Source: Alistipes sp. ZOR0009 (GTDB taxonomy: Bacteria; Bacteroidota; Bacteroidia; Bacteroidales; ZOR0009). Taken from it: 64,000 nucleotides of DNA. The position numbers and the translations under genes are program-made. Positions 36,038 through 44,907 of the stretch are shown piece after piece (position 1 is the stretch's first letter; the number at the start of each line of letters is the position of its first letter). Below the pieces are notes generated by a model, which saw only the letters and a program-made list of their open reading frames with translations, made no database searches and had not been told where the DNA came from. The DNA is taken from assembly GCF_000798815.1 (NCBI RefSeq), contig NZ_JTLD01000002.1:22494-86493 (forward strand). The letters run 5' to 3'.

Positions 36038-37039
36038 ATGGCTGTACATAAAAGCCTATGGGCTTCAATTAAAAAAACGAAGTTCGATAACTTTGTTTTG
36101 GCAATTTTGGGGATGATTCTTCTTGGTAGGTTTTTGCCTCAGGTTGGAGTTTACCGCGGAGTTGTAGATTTAGATAAAATTTCGGACGTAGGTGTTTCGC
36201 TTATATTTTTCTTTTATGGGCTTAAGCTAAGTCCCGATAAGCTGCGAAGTGATTTAGGAAACCTACGCCTTCATGCCGTGGTACAGGCTGCTACCTTTGT
36301 AGTCTTTCCTCTGGTAGTTTTGGTTGCTATGCATCTTTTCTCAACTCCATCTACCTCCTTATTGTGGGTTGGTGCCTTTTTTATGGCGGCTTTACCTTCT
36401 ACCGTTTCCTCTTCTGTTGTGATGGTTTCGATTGCCAAAGGGAATATCCCAGCAGCAATTTTCAATGCCAGCATCTCCAGCTTGGTTGGAGTGTTCGTGA
36501 CACCACTTTGGATGGGGCTTATTTTGACATCTGGAACAATGCAGATGGCAGACATGTCTGGTGTTGTGGTAAAGCTCATTTGTCAGGTGCTAGTTCCTGT
36601 GGCTGTTGGCATGATGCTTAACCGTCGTTGGGGGAAATGGGCTGCTTCGCATTCTAAAGGGTTGAAGCTTTTTGATCAATCCGTAATTCTATCCATCGTT
36701 TACATGTCGTTCAGCGAGTCTTTTTCTAAGAACTTGTTCTCAGAATTGTCGTGGGTAAACTTGGTTGTTTTGTTTGTCGGAGTTGTGGCTTTGTTTTACC
36801 TCGTTTATGGGCTAATAAGCATTGCTTCGAAGTCGTTAGTTTTTAGTCGAGAAGATCGGATAACGGCGCTGTTTTGTGGTTCTAAGAAATCGTTGGTTCA
36901 TGGAACGGTAATGTCCAGCATCCTGTTTTCGGGAATGGGAAGTTTGGGAATTATTTTGCTACCAATAATGGTTTACCACGCATTGCAGCTCGTTATCGTG
37001 AGTTTTATCGCTCAGCGAATGAGCGATGAAGTTGATTAG
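36038..37039 (+). CDS. Bile acid:sodium symporter (SBF) family transporter
   Basis: A 333-residue membrane protein with about nine to ten hydrophobic helices, in the SBF/BASS layout (long loop KISDVGVSLIFFFYGLKLSPDKL, then FMAALPSTVSSSVVMVSIAKGN, and GSKKSLVHGTVMSSILFSG near the C-terminus). It probably carries an organic anion with Na+; the substrate is unknown. An upstream frame extends to 35939, overlapping the preceding gene; ATG 36038 (MAVHKSLWAS) is a better start. Confidence 0.85.
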   Translation: MAVHKSLWASIKKTKFDNFVLAILGMILLGRFLPQVGVYRGVVDLDKISDVGVSLIFFFYGLKLSPDKLRSDLGNLRLHAVVQAATFVVFPLVVLVAMHLFSTPSTSLLWVGAFFMAALPSTVSSSVVMVSIAKGNIPAAIFNASISSLVGVFVTPLWMGLILTSGTMQMADMSGVVVKLICQVLVPVAVGMMLNRRWGKWAASHSKGLKLFDQSVILSIVYMSFSESFSKNLFSELSWVNLVVLFVGVVALFYLVYGLISIASKSLVFSREDRITALFCGSKKSLVHGTVMSSILFSGMGSLGIILLPIMVYHALQLVIVSFIAQRMSDEVD

Positions 37040-37067
37040 CTGCATAAGATGTTAGATTTGCCTTAAG

Positions 37068-37104
37068 ATATCCCTATTGAATAGATTCGATAGGGATTTT
37101 TGGT
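37068..37104 (+). terminator. Terminator after the SBF transporter gene
   Basis: ATCCCTAT (37070-37077) pairs with ATAGGGAT (37090-37097), followed by TTTT. Confidence 0.75.
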
Positions 37105-37162
37105 ATATTGTCCGTAATAATTTGTACCGTAACTACACCACCAAAACCATAACAGAAACGCT

Positions 37163-37891
37163 ATGTTTAAACGATTTGGCATCGCAGTGTTGCTGCTGCT
37201 AGCATACGAAGGGCATGCTCAGCTACTACCAGCATCGGGGCGCGATTTGATTCGTCAGATGTACGAAAAGAACCATCAGAAGTTTTATACTACGCTCACC
37301 TTTTCTCAAAAAGTTTTTAATTATCAGAATGATTCGGTTACATCCACCGATGTGTGGCATGAGGCCTATTCCTCGCCGAGTAACCTTATTTTGAAATTCA
37401 GCAGCTGGGAAAGTGGGAATGGAGTGGTGTTTGCTAAAGATAGCCTTTACACCTACGAGAAGGGGATTTTGAAGAGTAAAAGGCAGCGTGTGCACGATTT
37501 GCTGGTTTTGGGCTTCGATGTGAATAATGTTGCTCCGGATGTGATGATTCCTCGAATTGCAGGCATTGGATATAACCTAAACAAAATTGAGAGATCGATG
37601 TGCCTAGGTCGGAATGCCTGGCTGGTTGGAAATTCTGAGACCAAATGTTTTTGGGTTGATATGGAAACTTTGCTGTTTTTGAAGATGTCTGATAAAACGG
37701 GCGACAATCCGCGCAGCGTAGAGTTTGCGAAGTATGAAAATGTGGAAGGCTGCCCTGTAGCAACGGAAATAAGGTTCTACAAAAACAGCGGACGGCTCTA
37801 TATGGTCGAAAGCTACTTCAATGTTCGGCCTAATGTGGCTGTAAATGCCGAAATTTTTAACCCGTTTAGGTTTGCTGAGGCTAGGTGGTAG
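37163..37891 (+). CDS. LolA-like periplasmic protein, function unknown
   Basis: A 242-residue exported protein with a signal peptide (1-19, EGHAQ). The mature part (LTFSQKVFNYQNDSVTSTDVWHEAYSSPSNLIL) and the alternating strand pattern resemble the LolA/LolB-like half-barrel used for lipoprotein or lipid carriage, but no decisive motif is seen. Monocistronic, between a terminator at 37.1 kb and one at 37.95 kb. Confidence 0.5.
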   Translation: MFKRFGIAVLLLLAYEGHAQLLPASGRDLIRQMYEKNHQKFYTTLTFSQKVFNYQNDSVTSTDVWHEAYSSPSNLILKFSSWESGNGVVFAKDSLYTYEKGILKSKRQRVHDLLVLGFDVNNVAPDVMIPRIAGIGYNLNKIERSMCLGRNAWLVGNSETKCFWVDMETLLFLKMSDKTGDNPRSVEFAKYENVEGCPVATEIRFYKNSGRLYMVESYFNVRPNVAVNAEIFNPFRFAEARW

Positions 37892-37948
37892 GTTGTGAGC
37901 CTTGCGAGATAAAATGGGTGCCTTTAGAGTTAGATTGATATAAACAGC

Positions 37949-37978
37949 AAAGAGCAGGAGATAATCCTGCTCTTTTAC
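37949..37978 (+). terminator. Terminator after the LolA-like gene
   Basis: AGAGCAGGA with TCCTGCTCT, loop GATAA, followed by TTTT. Confidence 0.8.
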
Positions 37979-38012
37979 TTTTAAACCGGTTCCGATTTGA
38001 TTAAACCGCCTT

Positions 38013-38885
38013 TTACTTTATGCTGATACTTTTGGTGACGCTTGTATACCCTCCAAATATGCCTACTCCGTTTGTTACATTGGTAAATACCTGCACTGGT
38101 TGCACTACAGGAATGTCGACTGTTTGCATGTACAGGTAGTAGGTGCGCTTGTACTCCCAGAATTCTTCTGTACATCGTTTAAGCACCACCTCTAGCGTCG
38201 CGTTGTTGGCTCCGCTGCTATACCCGTTATCAAGAAATGAAAATATAATGCTTTTTGTATTTCCGTTGAAGTTTCTATCCTGAAATAGAAGCTGTGCTTC
38301 ATACACTCCATCTAGGCTGTTCTCGCAATCAAAATCTTTTGTTGTTATGCCAATGTTGGAGTAGCTCGAGTAGCTTCCTTTTTCACGAACCTCCAGGATG
38401 TAGTAGTCTTCCGTATCTGCAGTGTCTATAATTTCTGCTGTTACCTGAATTACGGCGTCTCCTTCATAGGTAGCTTTGCGCGCGCTTATATTTCCTAGGG
38501 TAGGGTAGTTGGGTACGTATGTCGAGGCGCTAACCGTAGGAAAGCCTTCCTCAAAAAGTTCAACGTCGTAGAAGCTGCCCATTTGGGCTTTTTCTGTTGA
38601 CACGTAGTACCCTTTTCCAATGTTGTTCAGCGTCACAATTTCTCCATCTACATAGAGGAATGGCGTGGCGTTATCTATATATTTAGTGCTCGTATTGTTG
38701 AATAGGGGAGTTGTCTTTCCTATAAAAATCTTTAGTAGGCTGTCGGCCGTAATCCCCGCGTTAACTACCATTTTAGTTTCGCCTTTGGGAAGGTAGATTT
38801 GGGCATCCTTTTCGCAGGAGCCGAGGGTAAGGCTTAATGAAAAGAAAATAGCGGCAGCGATTGGTATGCGGATACTTCTACTCAT
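38013..38885 (-). CDS. DUF4249 family lipoprotein
   Basis: A 290-residue lipoprotein (SLSLTLGSCEKD lipobox, Cys24). The mature region starts with the DUF4249 pattern (KMVVNAGITADSLLKIFIGKTTPLFN, then ATPFLYVDGEIVTL). DUF4249 proteins accompany TonB receptors and are thought to act as outer-leaflet partners. Last gene of the sigma-fecR-receptor operon, 3 bp after the receptor gene. Confidence 0.9.
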   Translation of the reverse strand: MSRSIRIPIAAAIFFSLSLTLGSCEKDAQIYLPKGETKMVVNAGITADSLLKIFIGKTTPLFNNTSTKYIDNATPFLYVDGEIVTLNNIGKGYYVSTEKAQMGSFYDVELFEEGFPTVSASTYVPNYPTLGNISARKATYEGDAVIQVTAEIIDTADTEDYYILEVREKGSYSSYSNIGITTKDFDCENSLDGVYEAQLLFQDRNFNGNTKSIIFSFLDNGYSSGANNATLEVVLKRCTEEFWEYKRTYYLYMQTVDIPVVQPVQVFTNVTNGVGIFGGYTSVTKSISIK

Positions 38886-38888
38886 AGT

Positions 38889-41528
38889 CTAAAATTTGAG
38901 GCTGTAGGATACAGACGGTATTAGGGTAAATAAGCCCACAGTGGTAAATGTACCTTTGTCGTAGTTGGGGTACACGTAAAAGGTGTTTAGGCGGTTGTAA
39001 ACGTTGTAAACACCCAGCGTCCAAGTGCGTTCGTACCATCTTTTTTTCTTTCGGAAGTTTACTCCAAAATCTAGGCGATGATACGAGGGAAGTCTCACAT
39101 TGTTTCGGTTGCTAATGTAGCTTACTTGATTTTTGGAGCCTGTGCCGCTAACGTCTCCTTCGTAGGCCGGATAGTTGTCGGTTCCTAAGGTGTATGCGCG
39201 TCCTGTGCTGTAAACCCAAGTGGCTCCAACATCAATTTTAGGCGAAAACTGGTAGTTGCAGGTAATGCTTACATCGTGACGGCGGTCGTAGCTGTAGGGA
39301 AATTTTTTGCCAAAATTGAGCTCGTTAAAAGTTCTATCGCTCCAGCTTAGGGTGTAGCCAATCCATCCTGTTAGCTTACCAACCTTTTTCTCGATAAGAA
39401 ACTCGGCTCCATAGCAATCTCCCTTTCCGGAAGTAACCTTGTCTTCCCAGTTAACGTCGCTTGTGTTGAAGATGCTTCCATCTTTATACTCAATGATTCG
39501 ATTCATGCGCTTGTAGTAGGTTTCAAGGCTAAAAAGAACATCGCCCAAGTTATACGTGTAGCCAAGGGCTACTTGGCGCGAGTGTTGAGGCTTGACCTTT
39601 TTGGTGGTTGGCACCCACAAGTCAGACGGTAACGATAGCGATCCCGAAGTAAGAAAGTGTAGGTACTGCGACATCTCGGCGTATGAAAACTTTATGGAGG
39701 AGCGGTTGGAGGTTAGCCAGCTTAGCGATAGTCTTGGCTCTATGGAGCAGTAGGTGTGGCTATCTACATTAAAAAGCGATGTTCGGAGTCCAAAATTACC
39801 GGTAAGGCGAGAGGTTAGCCTTATTTGGTCTTCGTAGTAGGCCGCCAGCTCTTTGGCGTAGATGTGCTTGTTCTCAACCTCCTTATCTTCGGTACCCTGT
39901 TCTGTGATTATCTGCTCGCTAACCGAAGGGCTAAAGATGTGGTATATTGCAGACACCCCAAATTTCATGGTATGCTTGGTAGATGGCAGGTAGTCGAAGT
40001 CTATTTTGGCGCCAATGTCATCAATACCCGAAAGGAAGCGGCTGGTTATATCCTGGTTGTTATCTGGCTCGTCCGATTTTTGGGTGTAGCTGTTCTTTAT
40101 CCTAAAGTTGTAGCGGGTAAATGTTGTCGTTGTGTTGGCAAAAAGCTTCGGCGAGAAGATGTGGTTCCAGCGGAGGGCTGCAATTCCATTTCCCCAGTTA
40201 ATGCCGAAGTTGAGCTTTTCTATTGACGATACCTCGTTTATCGAAAAGTTATCCTCGTACTTATAGCTCATCACGTCTCGCCCTTTGTACAGGCTCAGGT
40301 AGAGGCGGTCGTTATCCGAAAATTTATGGTTGATTTTGGCGTTTATGTCGTAGAAGTAGACAGACGGGATCTCGTTATATCCCGATTTGTCGCTCGATAG
40401 GGCTTTAAATAGCAGATCGGCGTAGGTGCGCCTAGCCGACACAATGAAGGAGGTTCTGTTTTTTACTATCGGGCCGTTTATGCTAAGCTTCGACGAGATA
40501 AATCCGAGGGCAACTTCGCCTTCGTACTTTTCCATGTTTCCGTCCTTCATGCGGATATCAACAACCGAAGAAAGCCGCTCGCCAAATCGGGCAGGGAATC
40601 CGCCTTTGAGCAGCTGGGTGCTGTTGATGGCATCGGCGTTGAAGATCGAAAAGAAGCCCAGCAGGTGCGCTGCATTGTAGATGGGAACCCCATCGAGCAG
40701 TATGAGGTTTTGGTCGGGGCTACCTCCTCTGATGTACATCCCCGCGCTGCCTTCGTTGCCCGTTTTTACGCCGGGCAGCAGCTGCAGCGTTTTTAGCACG
40801 TCGGCTTCGCCAAAAAGGATGGGGGTACTTTTTACGTAGTCCATCGATATGGTGTTGGCGCTCATCTGCGGCTTGAAGTGAAAGTCCAGCTCCTTATTTC
40901 CTTTAACCACCACCTCCTCCAGCAGCTGGCCGGGCGATAGGCTCACGTTGAGCGATAGGTTTTCTTTTAGGTCTATCTGCTTTACTTGTGGTCGATACCC
41001 TACAAAAGTAAAGGCCAGCTCGTAGCTGCCCTCCTCCAGCGTGATGCTGTAAAAGCCAAATTCGTTGGTGCTTGTTCCTATGGGCTGCCCCTTAACGGCA
41101 ACCGTTGCGGCTATGAGCTTTTCGCTGCTTCCATCCTGCGATAGGTAGCCGCTAATGGTGTACTTTTTTTTTTTCGTGGGTGTGGGTGGCCTTACCGGGG
41201 CTTTCACCTCTTCGAGTATGAACGAGTGCGCCTCTACGCGGATAATCTTAAAGCCAGTTTTTTGGGTGAGCTGCTGCAGCGCCTCCTCTACGTTTTTGTT
41301 TTCGATGTTTACGTTAACCTTTACTTTATCGGTGAGGCTGGGGTTGTAGGCTATTTGTACGTTATATTTTTTCGAGATGGATTTAAGGGCTTGGGTGAGG
41401 GTAACCTGGGCGAAGTGCTGGGTTACCCGCTGCTGGGCTCGGGTTTTTATCCCCCCAAACAAAAAAAGTAGCAGTATAAAGGGAACAAGGAGCACCTGCG
41501 CTCCTTTTCCCCGTTTATGTTGATGCAT
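38889..41528 (-). CDS. TonB-dependent receptor with STN signalling domain
   Basis: An 879-residue outer-membrane receptor. In order: signal peptide; STN domain (FAQVTLTQALKSISKKYNVQI, about 38-58); carboxypeptidase-regulatory-like domain (ISGYLSQDGSSEKLIAATVAV); plug (MYIRGGSPDQNLILLDGVPIY); and a 22-strand-type barrel ending SVSYSLKF. The STN domain links it to the FecR anti-sigma gene next door, so ligand binding should switch on the ECF sigma. Transported ligand unknown (iron, cobalamin and oligosaccharide are all possible). Confidence 0.93.
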   Translation of the reverse strand: MHQHKRGKGAQVLLVPFILLLFLFGGIKTRAQQRVTQHFAQVTLTQALKSISKKYNVQIAYNPSLTDKVKVNVNIENKNVEEALQQLTQKTGFKIIRVEAHSFILEEVKAPVRPPTPTKKKKYTISGYLSQDGSSEKLIAATVAVKGQPIGTSTNEFGFYSITLEEGSYELAFTFVGYRPQVKQIDLKENLSLNVSLSPGQLLEEVVVKGNKELDFHFKPQMSANTISMDYVKSTPILFGEADVLKTLQLLPGVKTGNEGSAGMYIRGGSPDQNLILLDGVPIYNAAHLLGFFSIFNADAINSTQLLKGGFPARFGERLSSVVDIRMKDGNMEKYEGEVALGFISSKLSINGPIVKNRTSFIVSARRTYADLLFKALSSDKSGYNEIPSVYFYDINAKINHKFSDNDRLYLSLYKGRDVMSYKYEDNFSINEVSSIEKLNFGINWGNGIAALRWNHIFSPKLFANTTTTFTRYNFRIKNSYTQKSDEPDNNQDITSRFLSGIDDIGAKIDFDYLPSTKHTMKFGVSAIYHIFSPSVSEQIITEQGTEDKEVENKHIYAKELAAYYEDQIRLTSRLTGNFGLRTSLFNVDSHTYCSIEPRLSLSWLTSNRSSIKFSYAEMSQYLHFLTSGSLSLPSDLWVPTTKKVKPQHSRQVALGYTYNLGDVLFSLETYYKRMNRIIEYKDGSIFNTSDVNWEDKVTSGKGDCYGAEFLIEKKVGKLTGWIGYTLSWSDRTFNELNFGKKFPYSYDRRHDVSITCNYQFSPKIDVGATWVYSTGRAYTLGTDNYPAYEGDVSGTGSKNQVSYISNRNNVRLPSYHRLDFGVNFRKKKRWYERTWTLGVYNVYNRLNTFYVYPNYDKGTFTTVGLFTLIPSVSYSLKF

Positions 41529-41531
41529 GTT

Positions 41532-42482
41532 TTACTCTTTTGCTGATAGTACCACGTGGCTGTTTACCGATTTGTAGCTGATTCCCATTGGCTGCAGCGT
41601 CATCTTAAAGGCTATGTCAATATTCTTGGTGTTGAAGTATCCGGAGTAGGTGAGGCTATCGAACCTTTCCTTGTTTTCGAAGCTTACCCCAAACTGGCGC
41701 TCGAGCTCCGAGAGCACATCCTTAAACAGCACCTTGTCGTAGTAGAATTCGCCTGTCGTCCACGAGGGGGCAGGGAAGCTGATGCTGGCCAGCGTCACCT
41801 TGTTGTTCTTAAGATCGGCCGAGAGGGTTTGCCCTGCTGCGAGCTTAAGCTTATCCTTTTGTCCGCTGATACCTACGCTAATTAACCCTTGGAAACAGTG
41901 TACGCGGTAGCTGTCGTTGCGGCTGTACACGTTAAATCGAGTGCCCAGCACGGTTACCTCTCCAGCTTTGGTGGCTACGTCGAATCCCTTGGTATGCTTT
42001 CCGTAGAAGTAGCCTTCTCCCTCGAGCTTCACCTTAGGCGAGAGCTTCCATAGGAAGGTGTTGTAGCTGATGGTGGTTCCGGAGTTGAGCTTTGCCTGCG
42101 AGCCGTCGGGTAGCACCACGCTTAGCTGCTGGCCTGTACCCACCACTACCGTTTTCTTGCCGTTAAGGGCAAGCATCGAGATGGCGGCAGCACCTACCAT
42201 CACTGCGGCGGCGCTCCATTTTAGCACCTTGATAAATCGGTTAGGTTGGCGTTGCGATATGGAGGTCTGTATGCGCGTGCGAATACGATCGCGCACCTGA
42301 TCGTTTACAGCTGGATTGGCTAGCGGTAGGAGGCGTAGCTCTTCGCGCAGCTCGTCGGCCAGCTGGCGGTTGTGCGCCGACTCGGTATACCAACGGCTCC
42401 ACGGGCTATCTTCCGTTGGCGTATAGAGCCACAGGATAAATTCCTTGTTCTCTAGCAGCTTATTTTTGTCTTCTCTATTCAT
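41532..42482 (-). CDS. FecR family anti-sigma regulator
   Basis: A 316-residue single-pass protein: N-terminal cytoplasmic helices, membrane helix (about 87-106, AAAVMVGAAAISMLAL), FecR domain (VVGTGQQLSVVLPDGSQAKLNSGTTISYN) and a C-terminal DUF4974-type secretin/STN-like domain (LSELERQFGVSF, MTLQPMGISYKS). It transmits the receptor signal to the sigma factor encoded 112 bp upstream. Confidence 0.93.
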   Translation of the reverse strand: MNREDKNKLLENKEFILWLYTPTEDSPWSRWYTESAHNRQLADELREELRLLPLANPAVNDQVRDRIRTRIQTSISQRQPNRFIKVLKWSAAAVMVGAAAISMLALNGKKTVVVGTGQQLSVVLPDGSQAKLNSGTTISYNTFLWKLSPKVKLEGEGYFYGKHTKGFDVATKAGEVTVLGTRFNVYSRNDSYRVHCFQGLISVGISGQKDKLKLAAGQTLSADLKNNKVTLASISFPAPSWTTGEFYYDKVLFKDVLSELERQFGVSFENKERFDSLTYSGYFNTKNIDIAFKMTLQPMGISYKSVNSHVVLSAKE

Positions 42483-42594
42483 CGTAGCGATGCGTTATAC
42501 TTTTTAGAGCTTGTCTTTTCCGTATTGTACTCGGTTGTTAGACAAAAAATGATTAAAAAATATGCGGGTAATGGTTGTTTTTTATTGGATAGCT

Positions 42595-43167
42595 CTAAAA
42601 AAGCTTGGGTAGCAGCAGCACAATAACCGCTACAGGCAGCTCTGTACCCTCCCTCATTCGCTTAAGCCCCTGCGAAAGCAGGTTGCGTACCGACTGGTTG
42701 TTGATGCCCAGCACCTGCGCAATCTCGTCGTGCGAGAGGTTGTTGTAGAAGCTCAGGTAGATTACCTCGCGCTGGCGGTCGCTCAGCACAGCAAGGGTTT
42801 CTTGGATTAGCGAAAGCTGCTCCTTGTTAAGCTCCGAGCTGATGATGGCCTGCTCCACGTCGATGTCGAGCTGGAAGTGCGACTCCTGAATCTCGTCCTG
42901 AGGCATTTCGCGGCGGTCGGCCCGATGCAGAATCTCGCGACGAAGCGAGGAGTAGAGGTATGCCTTTATTGACTGGGGGGTATTAAGATGCTCCCTACGT
43001 TCGTAGATACGTACAAACAGATCGTGGATGGAATCCTCGACCAAGGTAGAATCCTTGGTAAACCGGCTGCCGTAGATCAGCAAATCGTCTACGTAGCTGC
43101 TGTATATGGTCTCGAAGGCCGTAGAGTCGCCCTCCTTGAACCTGCTCCAAAGTAAGTTCCGTTCCAT
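42595..43167 (-). CDS. ECF sigma factor, Fec-type
   Basis: A 190-residue ECF sigma factor: region 2 (STAFETIYSSYVDDLLIY, EDSIHDLFVRIYERR) and region 4 (LSDRQREVIYLSFYNNLSHDEIAQVLGI). It heads the operon fecR - TonB receptor - DUF4249. Base composition here is visibly more GC-rich than the left half of the window. Confidence 0.94.
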   Translation of the reverse strand: MERNLLWSRFKEGDSTAFETIYSSYVDDLLIYGSRFTKDSTLVEDSIHDLFVRIYERREHLNTPQSIKAYLYSSLRREILHRADRREMPQDEIQESHFQLDIDVEQAIISSELNKEQLSLIQETLAVLSDRQREVIYLSFYNNLSHDEIAQVLGINNQSVRNLLSQGLKRMREGTELPVAVIVLLLPKLF

Positions 43168-43271
43168 CTGCCCCCTCTACATTTTTTATTTAATCGTGCA
43201 AAGATAGTTTTTTCCGTCAAACGGGGATGAGTTAGCGTTGATCTCCTACCATTTATTGGATGATTTTACTT

Positions 43272-43308
43272 CGGGTGCAGCGTTTGGGCGGGTGCTATAC
43301 GTATGGTA
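43272..43308 (+). repeat. Short dispersed motif, copy 1 (upstream of formyltransferase)
   Basis: CGGGTGCAGCGTTTGG followed by GTATGGTA about 20 bp later. The same arrangement occurs at 48701-48738. Each copy is 75-120 bp upstream of a gene, so a shared regulatory element is as likely as a mobile repeat. Confidence 0.5.
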
Positions 43309-43391
43309 AAATGCTTCGGCAAAATATCTCGATCAATGGCCTATGGCACACCAAGGTTGGCAGTATTTATTAATCCATATACAGTGAAATT

Positions 43392-44090
43392 ATGATCGGA
43401 GTTATTACCTACGATGCGCCGCATCGTAAGACACAGGATTTGGTAACCCAGCTAATGCTTAACGGGTATTCCGAAATTCACCTAATTGCCATTCCTTGGG
43501 TAGCAAGGAGAAGGTTCGAGCCCATATTTAACCATCGGCCATCGGGGTGCGTAAATATCACCGCCCACGAGCTGGCCCAACGGCTTAAGCTACCGTTCTC
43601 GCGGGTTGATGCCGAGGGCCTAAACCACTTCTTCTCCAGTAGGCCGTTTCGGCATATTCTGGTTGCAGGGGCTGGGATACTGCCCAACGAGCTAGCCTTA
43701 AACCATAAGATAGTCAACTCTCATCCGGGATATCTACCCAACGTAAAAGGGTTAGATGCCTTTAAGTGGGCAATCTACAACGGGCAGCCCATAGGAGTAA
43801 CAACCCACTATATTTCTGATAAAGTAGACGAGGGCGAGCTTATCGAACGAAGGATTATCCCCGTTTACTTCGAGGATTCGTTCCATAACGTGGCCTACAG
43901 GGTTTATGAGGCCGAAATTGATATGCTCGTAAATTCGATTAGCCTGATTGAGGGCAACCACGCTAAATGCGAATCGTTGGCCGATGGTAGGTATGCGGCC
44001 AATAGGCGGATGCCCCAAAACTACGAGCTGGTAATGATGAGCAGGTTTGAGGAGATAAGAAAAAAATCGGGTTCCTACCGAAGCCAGTAG
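43392..44090 (+). CDS. Formyltransferase family protein
   Basis: A 232-residue member of the formyltransferase fold used by GART, methionyl-tRNA and sugar N-formyltransferases. The catalytic triad is visible: Asn and His in VNSHPGYLPN and Asp in THYISDKVDEGELI. The N-terminal Rossmann-like part is divergent (YDAPHRKTQDLVTQLMLNGY). It is too short for methionyl-tRNA formyltransferase and the family-typical GART N-terminus is absent, so a sugar-nucleotide or other amine substrate is possible. It stands alone next to the repeat-rich accessory region. Confidence 0.78.
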   Translation: MIGVITYDAPHRKTQDLVTQLMLNGYSEIHLIAIPWVARRRFEPIFNHRPSGCVNITAHELAQRLKLPFSRVDAEGLNHFFSSRPFRHILVAGAGILPNELALNHKIVNSHPGYLPNVKGLDAFKWAIYNGQPIGVTTHYISDKVDEGELIERRIIPVYFEDSFHNVAYRVYEAEIDMLVNSISLIEGNHAKCESLADGRYAANRRMPQNYELVMMSRFEEIRKKSGSYRSQ

Positions 44091-44107
44091 AATGCGCCAT
44101 TAATGGG

Positions 44108-44253
44108 AGACGCATATAATGCGTTTTACGCTAGCCGAAGCTTAAATTAGACGCACGAGGCTCGGAGGAATTTAGCTACGCTGAACTCGCATTTCGTGCT
44201 TCGGTTGCAATTCCGTCGAACTTAAGTAGCAGGGAAACGCATACAATGCGTCT
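44108..44253. mobile_element. MITE-like element with terminal inverted repeats (copy A of a dispersed family)
   Basis: The ends, 44108-44126 (AGACGCATATAATGCGTTT) and 44235-44253 (AAACGCATACAATGCGTCT), are inverted copies of each other with 17 of 19 positions matching. Between them lies a core, 44129-44229, that starts CGCTAGCCGAAGCTTAAATT and ends ATTCCGTCGAACTTAAGTAG. Related cores without these ends occur at 48576-48631, 63157-63211 (inverted, internally deleted) and 63339-63399 (inverted). No open reading frame is present, so it would need a transposase in trans. Confidence 0.6.
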
Positions 44254-44362
44254 CTACGGTGCGCTTGATGAACCTTTGTGCAGCAGGCACCTTTGCGTCT
44301 GTCGAACCGCTTAGCAGTTCGCCTAACGGAGTACGTTCAGAACCCCTCCGTTTAGGTTCCCT

Positions 44363-44604
44363 AACCCCAACGATGTGGTTCCCCAACCCCAACGATGTGG
44401 TCCATCAACCCCAACGATGTGGTTCCCCAACCCCAACGTTGTGGTCCATCAACCCCAACGATGTGGTTCCCCAACCCCAACGTTGTGGTCCACCAACCCC
44501 AACGTTGTGGTCCATCAAGCCCAACGATGTGGTTCCCTAACCCCAACGTTGTGGTTCCCTAACCCGAACGATGTGGTTCCCTAACCCCAACGTTGTGGTT
44601 CCGC
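44363..44604. repeat. 22-bp tandem repeat array, 11 copies
   Basis: Eleven consecutive 22-bp units begin at 44363, 44385, 44407 and so on to 44583. The unit core is AACCCCAACG(A/T)TGTGGT followed by 6 variable bases, of which TTCCCC, TCCATC, TCCACC, TTCCCT and TTCCGC are seen. Since 22 is not divisible by 3, all reading frames stay open and translate as a 22-residue period; this is not evidence of coding. No spacer sequences separate units, so it is not a CRISPR array. Confidence 0.9.
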
Positions 44605-44817
44605 GACGAACCGTTGTGGTTCCGATAGCCATCGTTCCGTCAGTTTACCCCATCGTTCCGTCAAACAACCACAACCGAGGGGTTAGCTAACCCCATCGGT
44701 TCGTCAACTTAAGGCAACGTTTCGCCAAAACATGCCTCGGTTTGGGTTCCCTAACCCCAACGTTGGGGTTGCTGTAGGCGAAGCTTTATATAATTCGACG
44801 CAACGATGGGGTTGACC
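44605..44817. repeat. Degenerate remains of the 22-bp array
   Basis: Decayed units with the same CCCC-A-CG-TTGTGG core (for example CCGTTGTGGTTCCG, CCCCATCGTTCCGTC, CCCCAACGTTGGGGTT) fill this stretch between the two regular blocks. No gene is seen. Confidence 0.6.
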
Positions 44818-44905
44818 AACCCCAACGATGCGGTCCACCAACCTAAACGTTGCGGTTTCCTAACCCGAACGATGTGGTTCACTAACCCCAAAATCTTGGT
44901 GGCTC
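44818..44905. repeat. 22-bp tandem repeat, second block, 4 copies
   Basis: Four further units begin at 44818, 44840, 44862 and 44884, in register at 22 bp, more diverged than the first block. The last one runs straight into the 42-bp array. Confidence 0.75.
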
Positions 44906-44907
44906 CC

